This document shows positions 21,384-30,045 of a DNA stretch of 64,000 nucleotides, piece by piece. Under the pieces are notes generated by a model. The model worked only from the letters and a program-made list of their open reading frames with translations. It did no database searches and was not told the DNA's origin. The number at the start of each line of letters is the position of its first letter. Within the stretch, counting starts at the first letter, position 1. Source of the stretch: Roseivivax halotolerans (GTDB lineage Bacteria; Pseudomonadota; Alphaproteobacteria; Rhodobacterales; Rhodobacteraceae); contig NZ_FOXV01000006.1 of NCBI RefSeq assembly GCF_900115815.1, forward strand, positions 124,001 through 188,000, read 5' to 3'. Made by a program: the position numbers and the translations under genes.

Positions 21384-22193
21384 TCAGCGGCTGCAGCCTT
21401 CGATCTCGACGGCGTGGCTCGATCCGAGGACCGTGAAGGTCAGGCTCGAGCGGTCGAGGGCGAAGGGCCGCTTCTCGACGTGCCGCACTTCGGCGCGGGT
21501 CACGAGCGTGTCGCCCTCGCGGCGGCTTCGCGGCTCTGAGACCCAGAGAAGCGGATTGCCGGTTTCGATCACGACATCCTCACGTGTGCCGGCAGGGTCG
21601 ACGGCGATCTCGGCGGTCAACGTCATGCCCTTCTCGGAAGGATCGACGCGGCACTCTGCCGACGCGCCACCGACATCTGCCGCCGTGAACGGGCGATCGG
21701 CGAGCGCGGCCACGATGGCCGGATCGCGTGGCGACGGAGCGGCGGGCAGCACGGCCGAGAAACTCAGCTCGTGCGGCATGCAGATGTCCTTGCAGATGCC
21801 GAGCCGCATATCGCCCGCAAGCCGCACGTCGCCACCCGACGCGGGCCGGATCGCAAGCGGCAGGATCACTTCGTCATGGTAGCCGATGCTGCGCATGCCG
21901 CCCTGCTCGAACACGTCCGGGCGCGGCCAGACCACCGACACGCCCGAGAGGTTCGCCGAACCGCGCCAGCCGAATTCAGGGGGAATGCCCGCATCGCCGG
22001 GCGCACGCCAATAGGTCTTCCACCCCGGTGCCAGCTTCAGATGCAGCGCGGCCATATGCGTGCCGTCGGCCTGACGCCAACCCGGCCGCAGCTCGGCAGA
22101 GACAACCCGGTCGATATCCTGCGCGCCAGCGATACGCGGCGCGGCGGAGAAGAGGCAGGCCGCAGCGGCGGCAAGGCAGAGCGATCTGAACAT
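21384..22193 (-). CDS. Periplasmic DsbD N-terminal-domain-like protein
   Basis: A 269-residue exported protein with a signal peptide (cleavage likely after AAPRIAGA) and an immunoglobulin-like DsbD alpha / DsbC-like domain. The conserved signature LGICKDICMPHELSF (about residues 130-144) contains the redox CxxxC pair. In DsbD this domain hands electrons to periplasmic thioredoxin-like partners; here it stands alone, with no DsbD transmembrane part next to it. Related freestanding proteins are common in Rhodobacterales and assumed to serve cytochrome c or thiol homeostasis. Confidence 0.82.
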   Translation of the reverse strand: MFRSLCLAAAAACLFSAAPRIAGAQDIDRVVSAELRPGWRQADGTHMAALHLKLAPGWKTYWRAPGDAGIPPEFGWRGSANLSGVSVVWPRPDVFEQGGMRSIGYHDEVILPLAIRPASGGDVRLAGDMRLGICKDICMPHELSFSAVLPAAPSPRDPAIVAALADRPFTAADVGGASAECRVDPSEKGMTLTAEIAVDPAGTREDVVIETGNPLLWVSEPRSRREGDTLVTRAEVRHVEKRPFALDRSSLTFTVLGSSHAVEIEGCSR

Positions 22194-22290
22194 CCAACTT
22201 CTGTGCCCCGGTCGTCCTGAAATGAAAAGTCACGTCTCAGCGAAGGTGGCGGACTTGCCACGCGCCCGGTCGCGCCCCATCCTTGCATGG

Positions 22291-22881
22291 ATGCAGGATT
22301 CCGAGCCCGACACCAGCGACAGCGATCTCACCGGCCGCATGCTGATTGCCATGCCCGGCATGGGCGATACGCGATTCGACCGCGCGGTCGTTTTCCTGTG
22401 CGCCCATTCGGCGGACGGGGCGATGGGCCTCATCGTGAACAAGCCTGCGCCGGGACTCGAGATCGCAACGCTTCTCGAGCAGCTCGAGATCGTGAGCGAA
22501 GAGGATCGGGCGATCGGATTCGAGCCCGTCTTCTTCGGCGGTCCGGTCGAGACGGGGCGGGGATTCGTCCTGCACAGCCGCGATTTTCAATCCGACGTGA
22601 CCTCGCTCGACGTGAACGAGGGCGTGTCGATGACCGCCACGCTCGATATTCTGGAGGAAATCGCCGCCGGACGGGGCCCCGAGCGGCGGCGCATGTGTCT
22701 TGGCTATGCTGGCTGGGGGCCGGGGCAACTCGAGGAAGAGCTGCAGCAGAATGGCTGGCTCGTCTGCGATTCTTCCGACGCGCTGATCTTCGGCCAGGAT
22801 GCGGATGGGATATGGGAGGCCGCGCTCGGCTCTCTCGGTGTCTCCTCGCTGATGCTGTCGGAGGAAGGCGGACAGGCGTAG
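22291..22881 (+). CDS. YqgE/AlgH family protein (DUF179)
   Basis: A 196-residue protein with all signatures of the family: LIAMPGMGDTRFDRAVVFLC near the start, GAMGLIVNKP, FFGGPVETGRGFVLH and GYAGWGPGQLEEEL. The biochemical role is unknown; the gene is widely conserved and next to yqgF in other bacteria. An in-frame ATG at 22222 would add 23 residues of unconserved, basic sequence; ATG 22291 gives the usual length, although neither start has a good ribosome site. Its 3' end is two bases from that of the tRNA-modification gene on the other strand. Confidence 0.88.
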   Translation: MQDSEPDTSDSDLTGRMLIAMPGMGDTRFDRAVVFLCAHSADGAMGLIVNKPAPGLEIATLLEQLEIVSEEDRAIGFEPVFFGGPVETGRGFVLHSRDFQSDVTSLDVNEGVSMTATLDILEEIAAGRGPERRRMCLGYAGWGPGQLEEELQQNGWLVCDSSDALIFGQDADGIWEAALGSLGVSSLMLSEEGGQA

Positions 22882-22883
22882 GC

Positions 22884-23819
22884 CTAGCGCGGTGCTGCCG
22901 CGCGGCTCAGCCGGTCGTTGATCGCGATGCCGAGGCCGCGATGTGGCACGGGCGCCACCGCGATGACCTCCCGCCCGGAGCGGTCGAGGGCGTGCAGATG
23001 CGCGAAGAGATTCGCCGCTGCTTCGCTCAGATCCTCGCTTTGCGACAGATTTAGATCGCAGGGCATATCGCCGAACCCGAGCGTCGCCTCCCCGTCCTGC
23101 CATTCGGCCGCGTTTAGGCGGAGCGTTGCGCGCGGCGCATAATGCGAGGGGGTCTGGCCGGGCGCGGAGATTGCCTCGGTATCGCGGCGGGTGAAGACAT
23201 GCGTGCCAAGCGTGCCCACGAGCGCCTCGGCGGTGATACCGCCGGGCCGCAGAAGCGTCGGTTTACCGGTCAAGCCAAGGATCGTCGATTCGAGACCCAC
23301 CTGCGATGCGCCGCCCGCGACCACCGCATCGATCCGCCCGTCGAGCGTGTCGAGCACATGCTCGGCCCGCGTCGGGCTGATCCGGCCCGAGCGATTAGCG
23401 GACGGCGCCGCGACACCGCGGCCGAAGGCGGTCAGCAGGCGGCGCGCGACGGGATGCGCGGGCATTCTTATCCCGATCGTGTCGAGCCCCGCCGTCACCA
23501 GCCCGGAGACGGGCGCGCCATCGCGCAGCGGCAGGACCAGCGTCAGGGGGCCGGGCCAGTATGCAGCCGCGAGCGCCTCGGCCCGGTCGCTCCACACTGC
23601 GAGCGCCTTGGCCTGGTCGAGGCTGGCCACATGGGTGATGAGCGGATTGAAACTCGGCCGGTCCTTGGCGGCGAAGATCGCCGCAACGGCTTTGTCGTTG
23701 CCGGCATCGGCACCGAGGCCGTAGACCGTCTCGGTCGGGAAGGCGACGAGGCCCCCTGCGCGCCAGATCTCCGCAGCGCGCACGATGTCCGCCTCGGCCA
23801 GGGTCAGACGTTCGGTCAT
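22884..23819 (-). CDS. L-threonylcarbamoyladenylate synthase (Sua5 type)
   Basis: Makes the threonylcarbamoyl-AMP used for the universal t6A37 modification of tRNAs reading ANN codons. The YrdC domain occupies residues 1-200, with the start GGLVAFPTETVYGLGADA, the KDRPSFNPLITH motif and RSGRISPT. The extra C-terminal Sua5 domain (residues 230-311) carries the linker motif APGQTPSHYAPRA. At 311 residues it is of the long Sua5 type rather than short TsaC. Confidence 0.95.
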   Translation of the reverse strand: MTERLTLAEADIVRAAEIWRAGGLVAFPTETVYGLGADAGNDKAVAAIFAAKDRPSFNPLITHVASLDQAKALAVWSDRAEALAAAYWPGPLTLVLPLRDGAPVSGLVTAGLDTIGIRMPAHPVARRLLTAFGRGVAAPSANRSGRISPTRAEHVLDTLDGRIDAVVAGGASQVGLESTILGLTGKPTLLRPGGITAEALVGTLGTHVFTRRDTEAISAPGQTPSHYAPRATLRLNAAEWQDGEATLGFGDMPCDLNLSQSEDLSEAAANLFAHLHALDRSGREVIAVAPVPHRGLGIAINDRLSRAAAPR

Positions 23820-23968
23820 GGTTCTGTCTCCGACGCTCGTGACGCGGCGTTTGTATTGCCCGGACCAGATGGCCGGGCCACCCTTCGCTGCGAAAACATG
23901 CGCTATCCTGGCGCGGCGTGGTACTGGATGACCGCCCCGTTGCCAAGATGCGAGAGGAAGCGAAGCCT

Positions 23969-25684
23969 ATGCCCTATACCGCACCCGTTGCCGATTTCCG
24001 ATTCCTGTTCGAACATGTCGTGGACCTCGGGCAGGTCACCTCGCAGGACCGCTACGCCGATGCCACGGCGGACGTCATCGACGCGATCCTCACCGAGGCG
24101 GGGCGTGTCTGCGAAGAGGTGATCGCGCCGACCCGCCGGGCGGGCGACACCGATCCCGCGCGCCTCGAGAACGGCGTCGTTCGTACGAGCAAGGGGTTCA
24201 AGGAGGCATATGCCGCGCTGGCCGAGGGCGGCTGGGTGGCCGTTGCGGCCGGGCAGGAGCATGGCGGCATGGGCTTGCCGCAAGCGATGGCGACGGCCGT
24301 CAACGACATGCTCTCGGCAGCCAATCTGTCGTTGCAGCTCTGTCCGCTTCTGACGCAAGGCCAGATCGACGCGCTCGAAGCCTGGGGCACCGAGGAGCTG
24401 AACGCGCTCTACCTGCCGAAGCTGATTTCCGGCGAGTGGACCGGCACGATGAACCTCACCGAGCCGCAGGCAGGCTCAGACGTGGGCGCGGCGCGGGCGA
24501 AGGCAGAGCCCAACGGCGATGGCAGTTTCGCGGTGTCGGGTCAGAAGATCTACATCTCCTGGGGCGATCACGACGTGGCCGAGAATGTCTGCCACCTCGT
24601 CCTTGCGCGACTGCCCGATGCGGCACCGGGCACAAAGGGTCTGAGCCTCTTCATGGTGCCGAAATACATCCCGAACGAGGATGGCAGCCTCGGACCTGTG
24701 AACGATCTGCGGGTCGTCTCGCTCGAGGAAAAGCTCGGTCTGCATGGCTCGCCCACGGCGGTCATGGAATATGACGGCGCAAAGGGCTGGCTCGTCGGCG
24801 AGGAGCATGGCGGCATCAAGGCGATGTTCACGATGATGAACAATGCCCGGCTCGGGGTCGGCGCGCAGGGCGTGGGCGTGGCTGATGGCGCCTACCAGCA
24901 CGCGCTGGCCTACGCACAGGACCGCACCCAGGGCAAATCCAAGATCGAAGGGGCGACGGGCAGCATCGTCGATCACGCCGATGTCCGCCGGATGCTCGCT
25001 TCGATGAAGGCCGACACGTTCGCGGCGCGAGCCATTGCGCTGGCTTGCGGTGTCGCGATCGACATGTCCCGCGCCACGGGCGAGGCCGAATGGGAGGCGC
25101 GCGCGCAGCTGCTGACTCCGATCGCCAAGGCCTTCGGGACCGAAACCGGCATCCGCGTCGCCAACGAGGGCGTCCAAGTTCACGGCGGAATGGGCTTCGT
25201 CGAGGAGACGGGCGCGGCGCAATTCCTGCGCGATGTGCGGGTGACCGCGATCTACGAGGGCACGAACGGCATTCAGGCGATGGACCTCGTGGCGCGCAAG
25301 ATGATGGATGGCGGCGAGGCGGCGTTCGCGCTTCTCGATGAGATCGAGGCCTTCGCAGAGACAGCCCGCGCGGACATGCCCGACCTGGCCGAACCTGTCT
25401 GGCAGGCGACAGAGACCCTGCGCGAGACGGTTGAATGGCTGGTCGCGACGGAGGACATGAATGCGCGCTTCGCAGGCTCCATGCCCTTCCTGATGGGCTT
25501 TGCCCGCGTGCTCGGCGGCTATTACCACCTGCGCGCAGCCAAGGCCGATCCGGAGGGCAGCCATGCGCGGCTCGCGCGGTTCTACATCACGCGGCTTCTG
25601 CCGGAGCATACGGGCCTTCTGGCTCATGCGCGCGGCGGCGCGGACGACCTCTACGCGATCACGCCCGACGATCTCGCGGCATGA
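23969..25684 (+). CDS. Acyl-CoA dehydrogenase, DmdC-like
   Basis: FAD enzyme of 571 residues, the long type with an extra C-terminal domain (LLPEHTGLLAHARGGADDLY). The start MPYTAPVADFRFLFEHVV, the motif SGEWTGTMNLTEPQAGSDVG and the catalytic-base region AIYEGTNGIQAMDL match 3-methylmercaptopropionyl-CoA dehydrogenase (DmdC) of the DMSP demethylation pathway. Roseobacters carry several paralogues, and no dmdA, dmdB or dmdD is adjacent, so the substrate may be another acyl-CoA. ATG 23969 is preceded by GAGAGGAAG; in-frame upstream starts (23918, 23948) lack such a site. Its stop overlaps the MBL gene by ATGA. Confidence 0.9.
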   Translation: MPYTAPVADFRFLFEHVVDLGQVTSQDRYADATADVIDAILTEAGRVCEEVIAPTRRAGDTDPARLENGVVRTSKGFKEAYAALAEGGWVAVAAGQEHGGMGLPQAMATAVNDMLSAANLSLQLCPLLTQGQIDALEAWGTEELNALYLPKLISGEWTGTMNLTEPQAGSDVGAARAKAEPNGDGSFAVSGQKIYISWGDHDVAENVCHLVLARLPDAAPGTKGLSLFMVPKYIPNEDGSLGPVNDLRVVSLEEKLGLHGSPTAVMEYDGAKGWLVGEEHGGIKAMFTMMNNARLGVGAQGVGVADGAYQHALAYAQDRTQGKSKIEGATGSIVDHADVRRMLASMKADTFAARAIALACGVAIDMSRATGEAEWEARAQLLTPIAKAFGTETGIRVANEGVQVHGGMGFVEETGAAQFLRDVRVTAIYEGTNGIQAMDLVARKMMDGGEAAFALLDEIEAFAETARADMPDLAEPVWQATETLRETVEWLVATEDMNARFAGSMPFLMGFARVLGGYYHLRAAKADPEGSHARLARFYITRLLPEHTGLLAHARGGADDLYAITPDDLAA

Positions 25685-26718
25685 ACGCGCCCGCCCGCGG
25701 CATACGTTACCCTTGGGAGACGCCGCCTGCCGAGGGCGAGGCGATCGAGGTTGCCGACGGTATCCTTTGGCTGCGCCTGCCGCTGCCGATGGCGCTCGAC
25801 CACGTCAACGTCTACGCTCTTGACGACGGTGAAAGCTGGACCCTGATCGATACGGGCGTGCATTCGCGCCGCTCGGTCGCGCTTTGGGAGAAGATCCTCG
25901 CGGGTCCGCTCAGGGGGAAACCCGTCACCCGCTTGATCCTGACCCACCACCATCCCGATCACGTGGGCATGGCCGGCTGGTTCATGGCGCGCGGAGCCGA
26001 GCTTGTGACGACGCGCACGGCGATGCTGATGTCGCGGATGCTGACGCTCGATGAGCAGGAGCGCCCGACGCCCGAGACGCTGCGTTTCTGGCGGCATTGC
26101 GGGATGGAGCGGCGGATCTACGATGAACGCGCCGAGACGCGCCCCTTCAACTTCGCCGACATCGTGCACCCGATCCCGCTCGGATATACGCGGATCAAGG
26201 AAGGCGACCGCCTTCATGCTGCGGGGCGTGACTGGGACGTGCGGATCGGCAACGGCCACGCACCCGAGCACGCGACGCTATGGTCGACGGACGGCACGTT
26301 GATCCTTGCAGGCGACCAGATCCTGCCCTCGATCAGCTCGAATATCGGTGTCTACGCGACAGAGCCCGAAGCCGATCCGGTCAGCGACTGGATCGAAGCC
26401 TGCGAACGGCTGAGCACCCATGCCACGACCGAGCAGCTCGCGCTCGGCGGGCACAAGCTGCCGTTCCGCGGGGTGCCGACGCGGCTGCGCCAGCTCATCG
26501 ACAACCACCACGGCGCGCTCTCGCGGCTCGAGGACTTCCTGTCTGAGCCGCGCACGGCTGCGGAGTGCTTCCCGCCGCTCTTCATGCGCCGGATTTCAGA
26601 CGGCGAATACGGGCTCGCTCTCGTGGAAGCGATGGCCCATTGCCTGCACCTCTGGCACGAGGGCCGGGCCGAGCGGATCGTCGGCGAGGACGAGGCGTGG
26701 CGGTTCCGCGCCATCTGA
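25681..26718 (+). CDS. MBL-fold metallo-hydrolase
   Basis: A 345-residue metallo-beta-lactamase-fold hydrolase with the dinuclear metal motif LTHHHPDHVGMAGW near residue 82, a second His site in GNGHAPEHATLW, the aspartate in LAGDQILPS and a C-terminal winged-helix-like extension (about residues 250-345), as in the LACTB2/glyoxalase II-like group. Translationally coupled to the preceding acyl-CoA dehydrogenase, which suggests a thioester or lactone hydrolysis step in the same acid degradation route (inferred). Confidence 0.87.
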   Translation: MNAPARGIRYPWETPPAEGEAIEVADGILWLRLPLPMALDHVNVYALDDGESWTLIDTGVHSRRSVALWEKILAGPLRGKPVTRLILTHHHPDHVGMAGWFMARGAELVTTRTAMLMSRMLTLDEQERPTPETLRFWRHCGMERRIYDERAETRPFNFADIVHPIPLGYTRIKEGDRLHAAGRDWDVRIGNGHAPEHATLWSTDGTLILAGDQILPSISSNIGVYATEPEADPVSDWIEACERLSTHATTEQLALGGHKLPFRGVPTRLRQLIDNHHGALSRLEDFLSEPRTAAECFPPLFMRRISDGEYGLALVEAMAHCLHLWHEGRAERIVGEDEAWRFRAI

Positions 26719-26810
26719 CGGGCCTGCGGCGGAATGGCCGCGCGCGGTATCGTGACACGCGCGCTCGAATCCGCTAATCCCCGCCCGAACGACATTTGGA
26801 AGGACGCGTC

Positions 26811-26945
26811 ATGGCTGAGCACAAGCACGGCGAGATGGATACAACCGAGCAGCAGAAGACCTTCGACGGGTTCGTGACCTTCACGATCCGCACGGTCATC
26901 GTCATCCTCGTGGCGGTGGTTCTCCTGGCGATTTTCAACGCCTGA
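26811..26945 (+). CDS. aa3-type cytochrome c oxidase subunit IV
   Basis: A 44-residue single-span protein: a charged start MAEHKHGEMDTTEQQKTFDG, then FVTFTIRTVIVILVAVVLLA as the one transmembrane helix. It matches the small bacterial aa3 oxidase subunit IV first seen in the Paracoccus enzyme. A very good ribosome site, GGAAGGA, ends eight bases before the ATG. The other oxidase subunits are not nearby. It stands between the MBL hydrolase and a lipoprotein gene on the same strand; a location remote from ctaC/D/E is normal for this gene. Confidence 0.88.
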   Translation: MAEHKHGEMDTTEQQKTFDGFVTFTIRTVIVILVAVVLLAIFNA

Positions 26946-26959
26946 GGATTCATCGCGCA

Positions 26960-27577
26960 ATGATCCGTTGCTTACGTCTCGGGCTGGCCGCCCTCGGTTT
27001 GGCGGCCCTTTCCGCCTGTGCGCCGCAGGGGCAGGGGCCGGATGCGAGCCTTGAAGAGGTCAGCCGCGCGGTCTATCGCCATGACGGGCCGCCGGCGCTG
27101 ACGCTCTACACGATGGTGTCGAACCGGTCGGGTGAGGGCGCGCATACCAGCCTGATGATCAATGCCTCGCAGCGGGTGATCTTCGATCCCGCAGGATCCG
27201 TGTCGAGCGATCGCATCCCCGAACGGGGCGATGTCCTTTACGGGATTACGCCGCAGATCGAGGATTTCTACGAACGCGCCCATGCCCGCGAGACCTATCA
27301 CGTGGTGATCCAGCGCGTCGAAGTGCCCCCAGAGGTCGCGGAGCAGGCGCTGCAACTTGCGATGCAGAACGGCCGGGTGGGGCAGATGTTCTGCACCTCG
27401 GCCACGGCTGGTATCCTGAAACAGCTTCCGGGGTTCGACGGCATCCGCTCGACCTTCTTCCCGACCGCCCTTTCAGAGCAGTTCGCGAAGCTGCCGGGCG
27501 TCGAGACACGGCGGGTCTACGAGACCGATGGCGACGACAAAGGCGAAGCCATCGCCGAGTTCGAGGCCGAACTCTAA
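26960..27577 (+). CDS. Lipoprotein of unknown function, possible permuted NlpC/P60-like fold
   Basis: A 205-residue predicted lipoprotein: hydrophobic signal and lipobox LSAC with the lipidated Cys at residue 20. I do not recognise a named family. Two features suggest a cysteine peptidase-like fold of the permuted NlpC/P60 (LRAT/YiiX) type: a histidine starting a strand in GAHTSLMI (His62), followed by FDPAG, and a cysteine at a helix start, GQMFCTS (Cys145), in the H-then-C order of that group. This is inference from pattern only. It begins 14 bases after the oxidase subunit and may share its transcript. Confidence 0.8.
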   Translation: MIRCLRLGLAALGLAALSACAPQGQGPDASLEEVSRAVYRHDGPPALTLYTMVSNRSGEGAHTSLMINASQRVIFDPAGSVSSDRIPERGDVLYGITPQIEDFYERAHARETYHVVIQRVEVPPEVAEQALQLAMQNGRVGQMFCTSATAGILKQLPGFDGIRSTFFPTALSEQFAKLPGVETRRVYETDGDDKGEAIAEFEAEL

Positions 27578-27580
27578 GGC

Positions 27581-27913
27581 TCAGCCGAAAAGGCCGAGCC
27601 CGATCCCCAGGATCGCCGCGCCCGTCAGCATCGCCGCGATGACGTTTTTCGTGACGTAAGCCACGGCCAGCGTCGCCATCCCTGCGGAAAAGCGCACCGG
27701 TTCGAATTCGCCGCCCGCGCCCCGCGGCCAGAGGATCAGCGGCGCAATCAGAGCGGGCAGGATCGCGACGGCCGTGTACCGCAGGTGCCGCAGCGCCCAT
27801 TCGGGCAATTCGCGGTCGCCGACGAGGCCCAGGAATACGAAGCGCAGCCCGAAGCTGCCGATCCCGAGCCCTGCGATGATGAGCCAGAGGGTCGTTCTGT
27901 CGATCTCGATCAT
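27581..27913 (-). CDS. azlD: AzlD-type branched-chain amino acid export subunit
   Basis: A 110-residue membrane protein with three to four hydrophobic segments and the family signature LRHLRYTAVAILPALIAP. With AzlC it forms an exporter shown in other bacteria to expel branched-chain amino acids and analogues. ATG 27913 overlaps the azlC stop codon by ATGA; the gene ends three bases from the lipoprotein gene on the other strand. Confidence 0.9.
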   Translation of the reverse strand: MIEIDRTTLWLIIAGLGIGSFGLRFVFLGLVGDRELPEWALRHLRYTAVAILPALIAPLILWPRGAGGEFEPVRFSAGMATLAVAYVTKNVIAAMLTGAAILGIGLGLFG

Positions 27914-28623
27914 GCCAGCTTCCTCTGCATCATGCGCCGTTCGGCTTCGGCCCCGGCGATCATGCCCGACAGGCCGCCCGCGATGAGGCCGAGATTGAAG
28001 GGCAGCCAGGCAAAGAGGATCGCGGCCAGCGCGCCGACCAGCGCCGCGACTACGTGCGGCCCGGTGCGGAGCATCGGTCCGATCATCGCAAGAAACGCGA
28101 TGGGCAGTGCGAAATCGAGCCCGTATCCGGTCGAGATCGCCCCGCCCGCCAAGGCTCCGATCAGGGTCGCGACGTACCATATCGGGCAGATCGGCGTGAC
28201 GACCCCCATGAAGTAGGCGAACCGCTGTCCGGCGCTTTCCGCAGGGTGGCGTTCATAGTCGAGCGCGGCGCAGGCATAGACCTGGTCGACAAGGAAATAG
28301 GCCGCGATGGCGCGCTTCCAGATCGGCAGCTTGCCGAGATAGGGCGTCATCGACGCCGAATACATCGCCATCCGAAGATTGATCGCGAGCGCCGAGCCGA
28401 GCACGATGAAGGTCGGCGCTTCGTCCTGCAGAAGCTGCAGCGCGGTGAACTGCGCCGCGCCCGCGATCACCACGACCGAAAAACCGAGCGCCTCGGCGAC
28501 CGACAGGCCCGCCTCGGTCGCCAGAACCCCGAAGAGCATGCCGAACGGCACGATGACCAGCAGGAACGGCAGTCCGTCCCGGACGCCGCGCCGATAGCTT
28601 GACATTGCGTCTGAACCCGCCAT
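27910..28623 (-). CDS. azlC: AzlC family exporter large subunit
   Basis: A 237-residue membrane protein with the AzlC motif RRGVRDGLPFLLVIVPFGML near the N-terminus and GAAQFTALQLL further on; about six spans. ATG 28623 has GGCAGGAG two bases upstream; a start at ATG 28605 (MSSYRRG) is also possible. It is divergent from fdhD, and on the start chosen for fdhD the two genes are 55 bases apart. Confidence 0.9.
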   Translation of the reverse strand: MAGSDAMSSYRRGVRDGLPFLLVIVPFGMLFGVLATEAGLSVAEALGFSVVVIAGAAQFTALQLLQDEAPTFIVLGSALAINLRMAMYSASMTPYLGKLPIWKRAIAAYFLVDQVYACAALDYERHPAESAGQRFAYFMGVVTPICPIWYVATLIGALAGGAISTGYGLDFALPIAFLAMIGPMLRTGPHVVAALVGALAAILFAWLPFNLGLIAGGLSGMIAGAEAERRMMQRKLA

Positions 28624-28678
28624 GACTCCTGCCCCGATCCTGCGCCTCGTTTGGAGGCTTACGCCCGCGACAGGGAAT

Positions 28679-29572
28679 GTGCAATTGCCAGGCAAGCTCG
28701 ACCATCAAAGCCGCTATATCATCGCCCCCGACCCCGGTCGCGCGGGTCTCACGAGGCGGTTGACCGGCACCGATCAGACCGGCGCGGAGGTCGAGATCCC
28801 GGTCGTCGAGGAACGCCCCCTGACGATCTATCTCAATTCTCAGGAAATCGTGACCGCGATGACGATCGGGGATTATCCCGAATATCTTGCGGTCGGTTTC
28901 CTGCGTAATCAGGGCATGCTCGCGGACGCGGAGACGATCACCGGCATCGACTTCGACGAGGAACTGGAAACGGTCGTCGTTCGCACCGCCTCCGCGACAA
29001 GCTACGAGGACAAGCTGAAGAAGAAGACCCGCACCTCGGGATGCGCCGTGGGCACTGTCTTCGGCGACATGATGGAGGGGCTGGCGGATGTGACGCTGCC
29101 GGCGACGGAGCTTCGCACGTCGTGGCTCTACGCGCTGGCCCACGAGATCAACACGACGCCGTCGCTATACCTTGAGGCGGGCGCGATCCACGGCACGGTG
29201 CTTTGCCACCAGGACCGGCCGCTCGTCTACATGGAGGATGTCGGACGGCACAACGCGGTCGACAAGATCGCGGGCTGGATGTTCCTCGAGGATGTCGATC
29301 CGGCGGACAAGATCCTTTACACGACGGGCCGGCTGACGTCCGAGATGGTCATCAAGACCGCGCTCATGGGCATCCCGGTTCTCGCGTCGCGGTCCGGCTT
29401 TACGGCCTGGGGCGTGGAGATCGCGCGCGAAGTGGGGCTGACCTGTATCGGCCGGATGCGCGGCAAGCGCTTTACCTGCCTCTCCGGGGCGGAGCGGCTC
29501 CTGCGTGATGCCGACCCTGACGCCGTGCCCGAGGAAAGCGCGAAATCGCGCCGCAAAGGCGCAAGCGCATGA
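28679..29572 (+). CDS. fdhD: Formate dehydrogenase accessory sulfurtransferase FdhD
   Basis: Transfers sulphur from the cysteine desulfurase to the bis-MGD cofactor of formate dehydrogenases. Typical motifs: EERPLTIYLNSQEIVTAMTI, YMEDVGRHNAVDKIAGW and LTSEMVIKTALMGIPVLASR. The usual redox pair CxxC reads CAVG in TSGCAVGTVFGD, so only the first cysteine remains. I chose GTG 28679 (VQLPGKLDH, 297 residues); ATG 28622 would add 19 residues that look non-coding and overlap the azlC start. First gene of a chain of overlapping genes with mobA, mobB and moeA. Confidence 0.93.
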   Translation: MQLPGKLDHQSRYIIAPDPGRAGLTRRLTGTDQTGAEVEIPVVEERPLTIYLNSQEIVTAMTIGDYPEYLAVGFLRNQGMLADAETITGIDFDEELETVVVRTASATSYEDKLKKKTRTSGCAVGTVFGDMMEGLADVTLPATELRTSWLYALAHEINTTPSLYLEAGAIHGTVLCHQDRPLVYMEDVGRHNAVDKIAGWMFLEDVDPADKILYTTGRLTSEMVIKTALMGIPVLASRSGFTAWGVEIAREVGLTCIGRMRGKRFTCLSGAERLLRDADPDAVPEESAKSRRKGASA

Positions 29573-30045
29573 CCGCGCCCCGAGGCGGAGCCGCCGAGCA
29601 GCACGCAGAGACGATGCCGCGTCTTGATCCCGCGCATCAGGAGGCGGTGGGAGCCGCGCTTGTCTTCATCGCGGAGAAGCAGCGGGGCGACTGGCACTCG
29701 GTGGCCTCGGTGGTGCTGACCGCCTCGGGCGCGCGGTATCTCGGTCTCAATCTCGACAGCACATTGCCCCGTGCGAGCGTTTGCGCCGAACCGGTCGCGC
29801 TCGGCATGGCGATGGCGGCGGATCCGGACGATCCCGTGACCTTCGTCGCGGCGGTCAATCGGCGCGGCGAGGTGATCCCGCCCTGCGGGCCATGCCGCGA
29901 GCTGATGCTCGACTACGCGCCGCGCGCGCTGGTCGCGATCCCCGAAACCCACGGGCCGGAGACGCGCGGGCCCGGGCGGTTCGTGGCGGTCGAGATGGCG
30001 GCGCTGATGCCGACCGCCTACAAACACGACCGGAGAAAGCCGTGA
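29569..30045 (+). CDS. Cytidine deaminase-like zinc protein in the molybdenum-cofactor operon
   Basis: A 158-residue member of the cytidine deaminase fold. The zinc site is clear: CAEPVALGMA (proton-shuttling Glu) and PPCGPCREL. It resembles blasticidin-S deaminase-like and unassigned CDA-family proteins more than housekeeping Cdd, which has the FNVENASYG signature absent here. It overlaps fdhD by ATGA and mobA by GTGA, so it is translated as part of the cofactor operon. Substrate unknown; CMP or cytidine released from MCD-type cofactors is one possibility (inferred). Confidence 0.8.
   Translation: MTAPRGGAAEQHAETMPRLDPAHQEAVGAALVFIAEKQRGDWHSVASVVLTASGARYLGLNLDSTLPRASVCAEPVALGMAMAADPDDPVTFVAAVNRRGEVIPPCGPCRELMLDYAPRALVAIPETHGPETRGPGRFVAVEMAALMPTAYKHDRRKP

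Noticed and set aside
24476-25627. Minus-strand frame opposite the acyl-CoA dehydrogenase
   Set aside because: Antisense shadow with no domain; the plus-strand gene is complete and has a good ribosome site.
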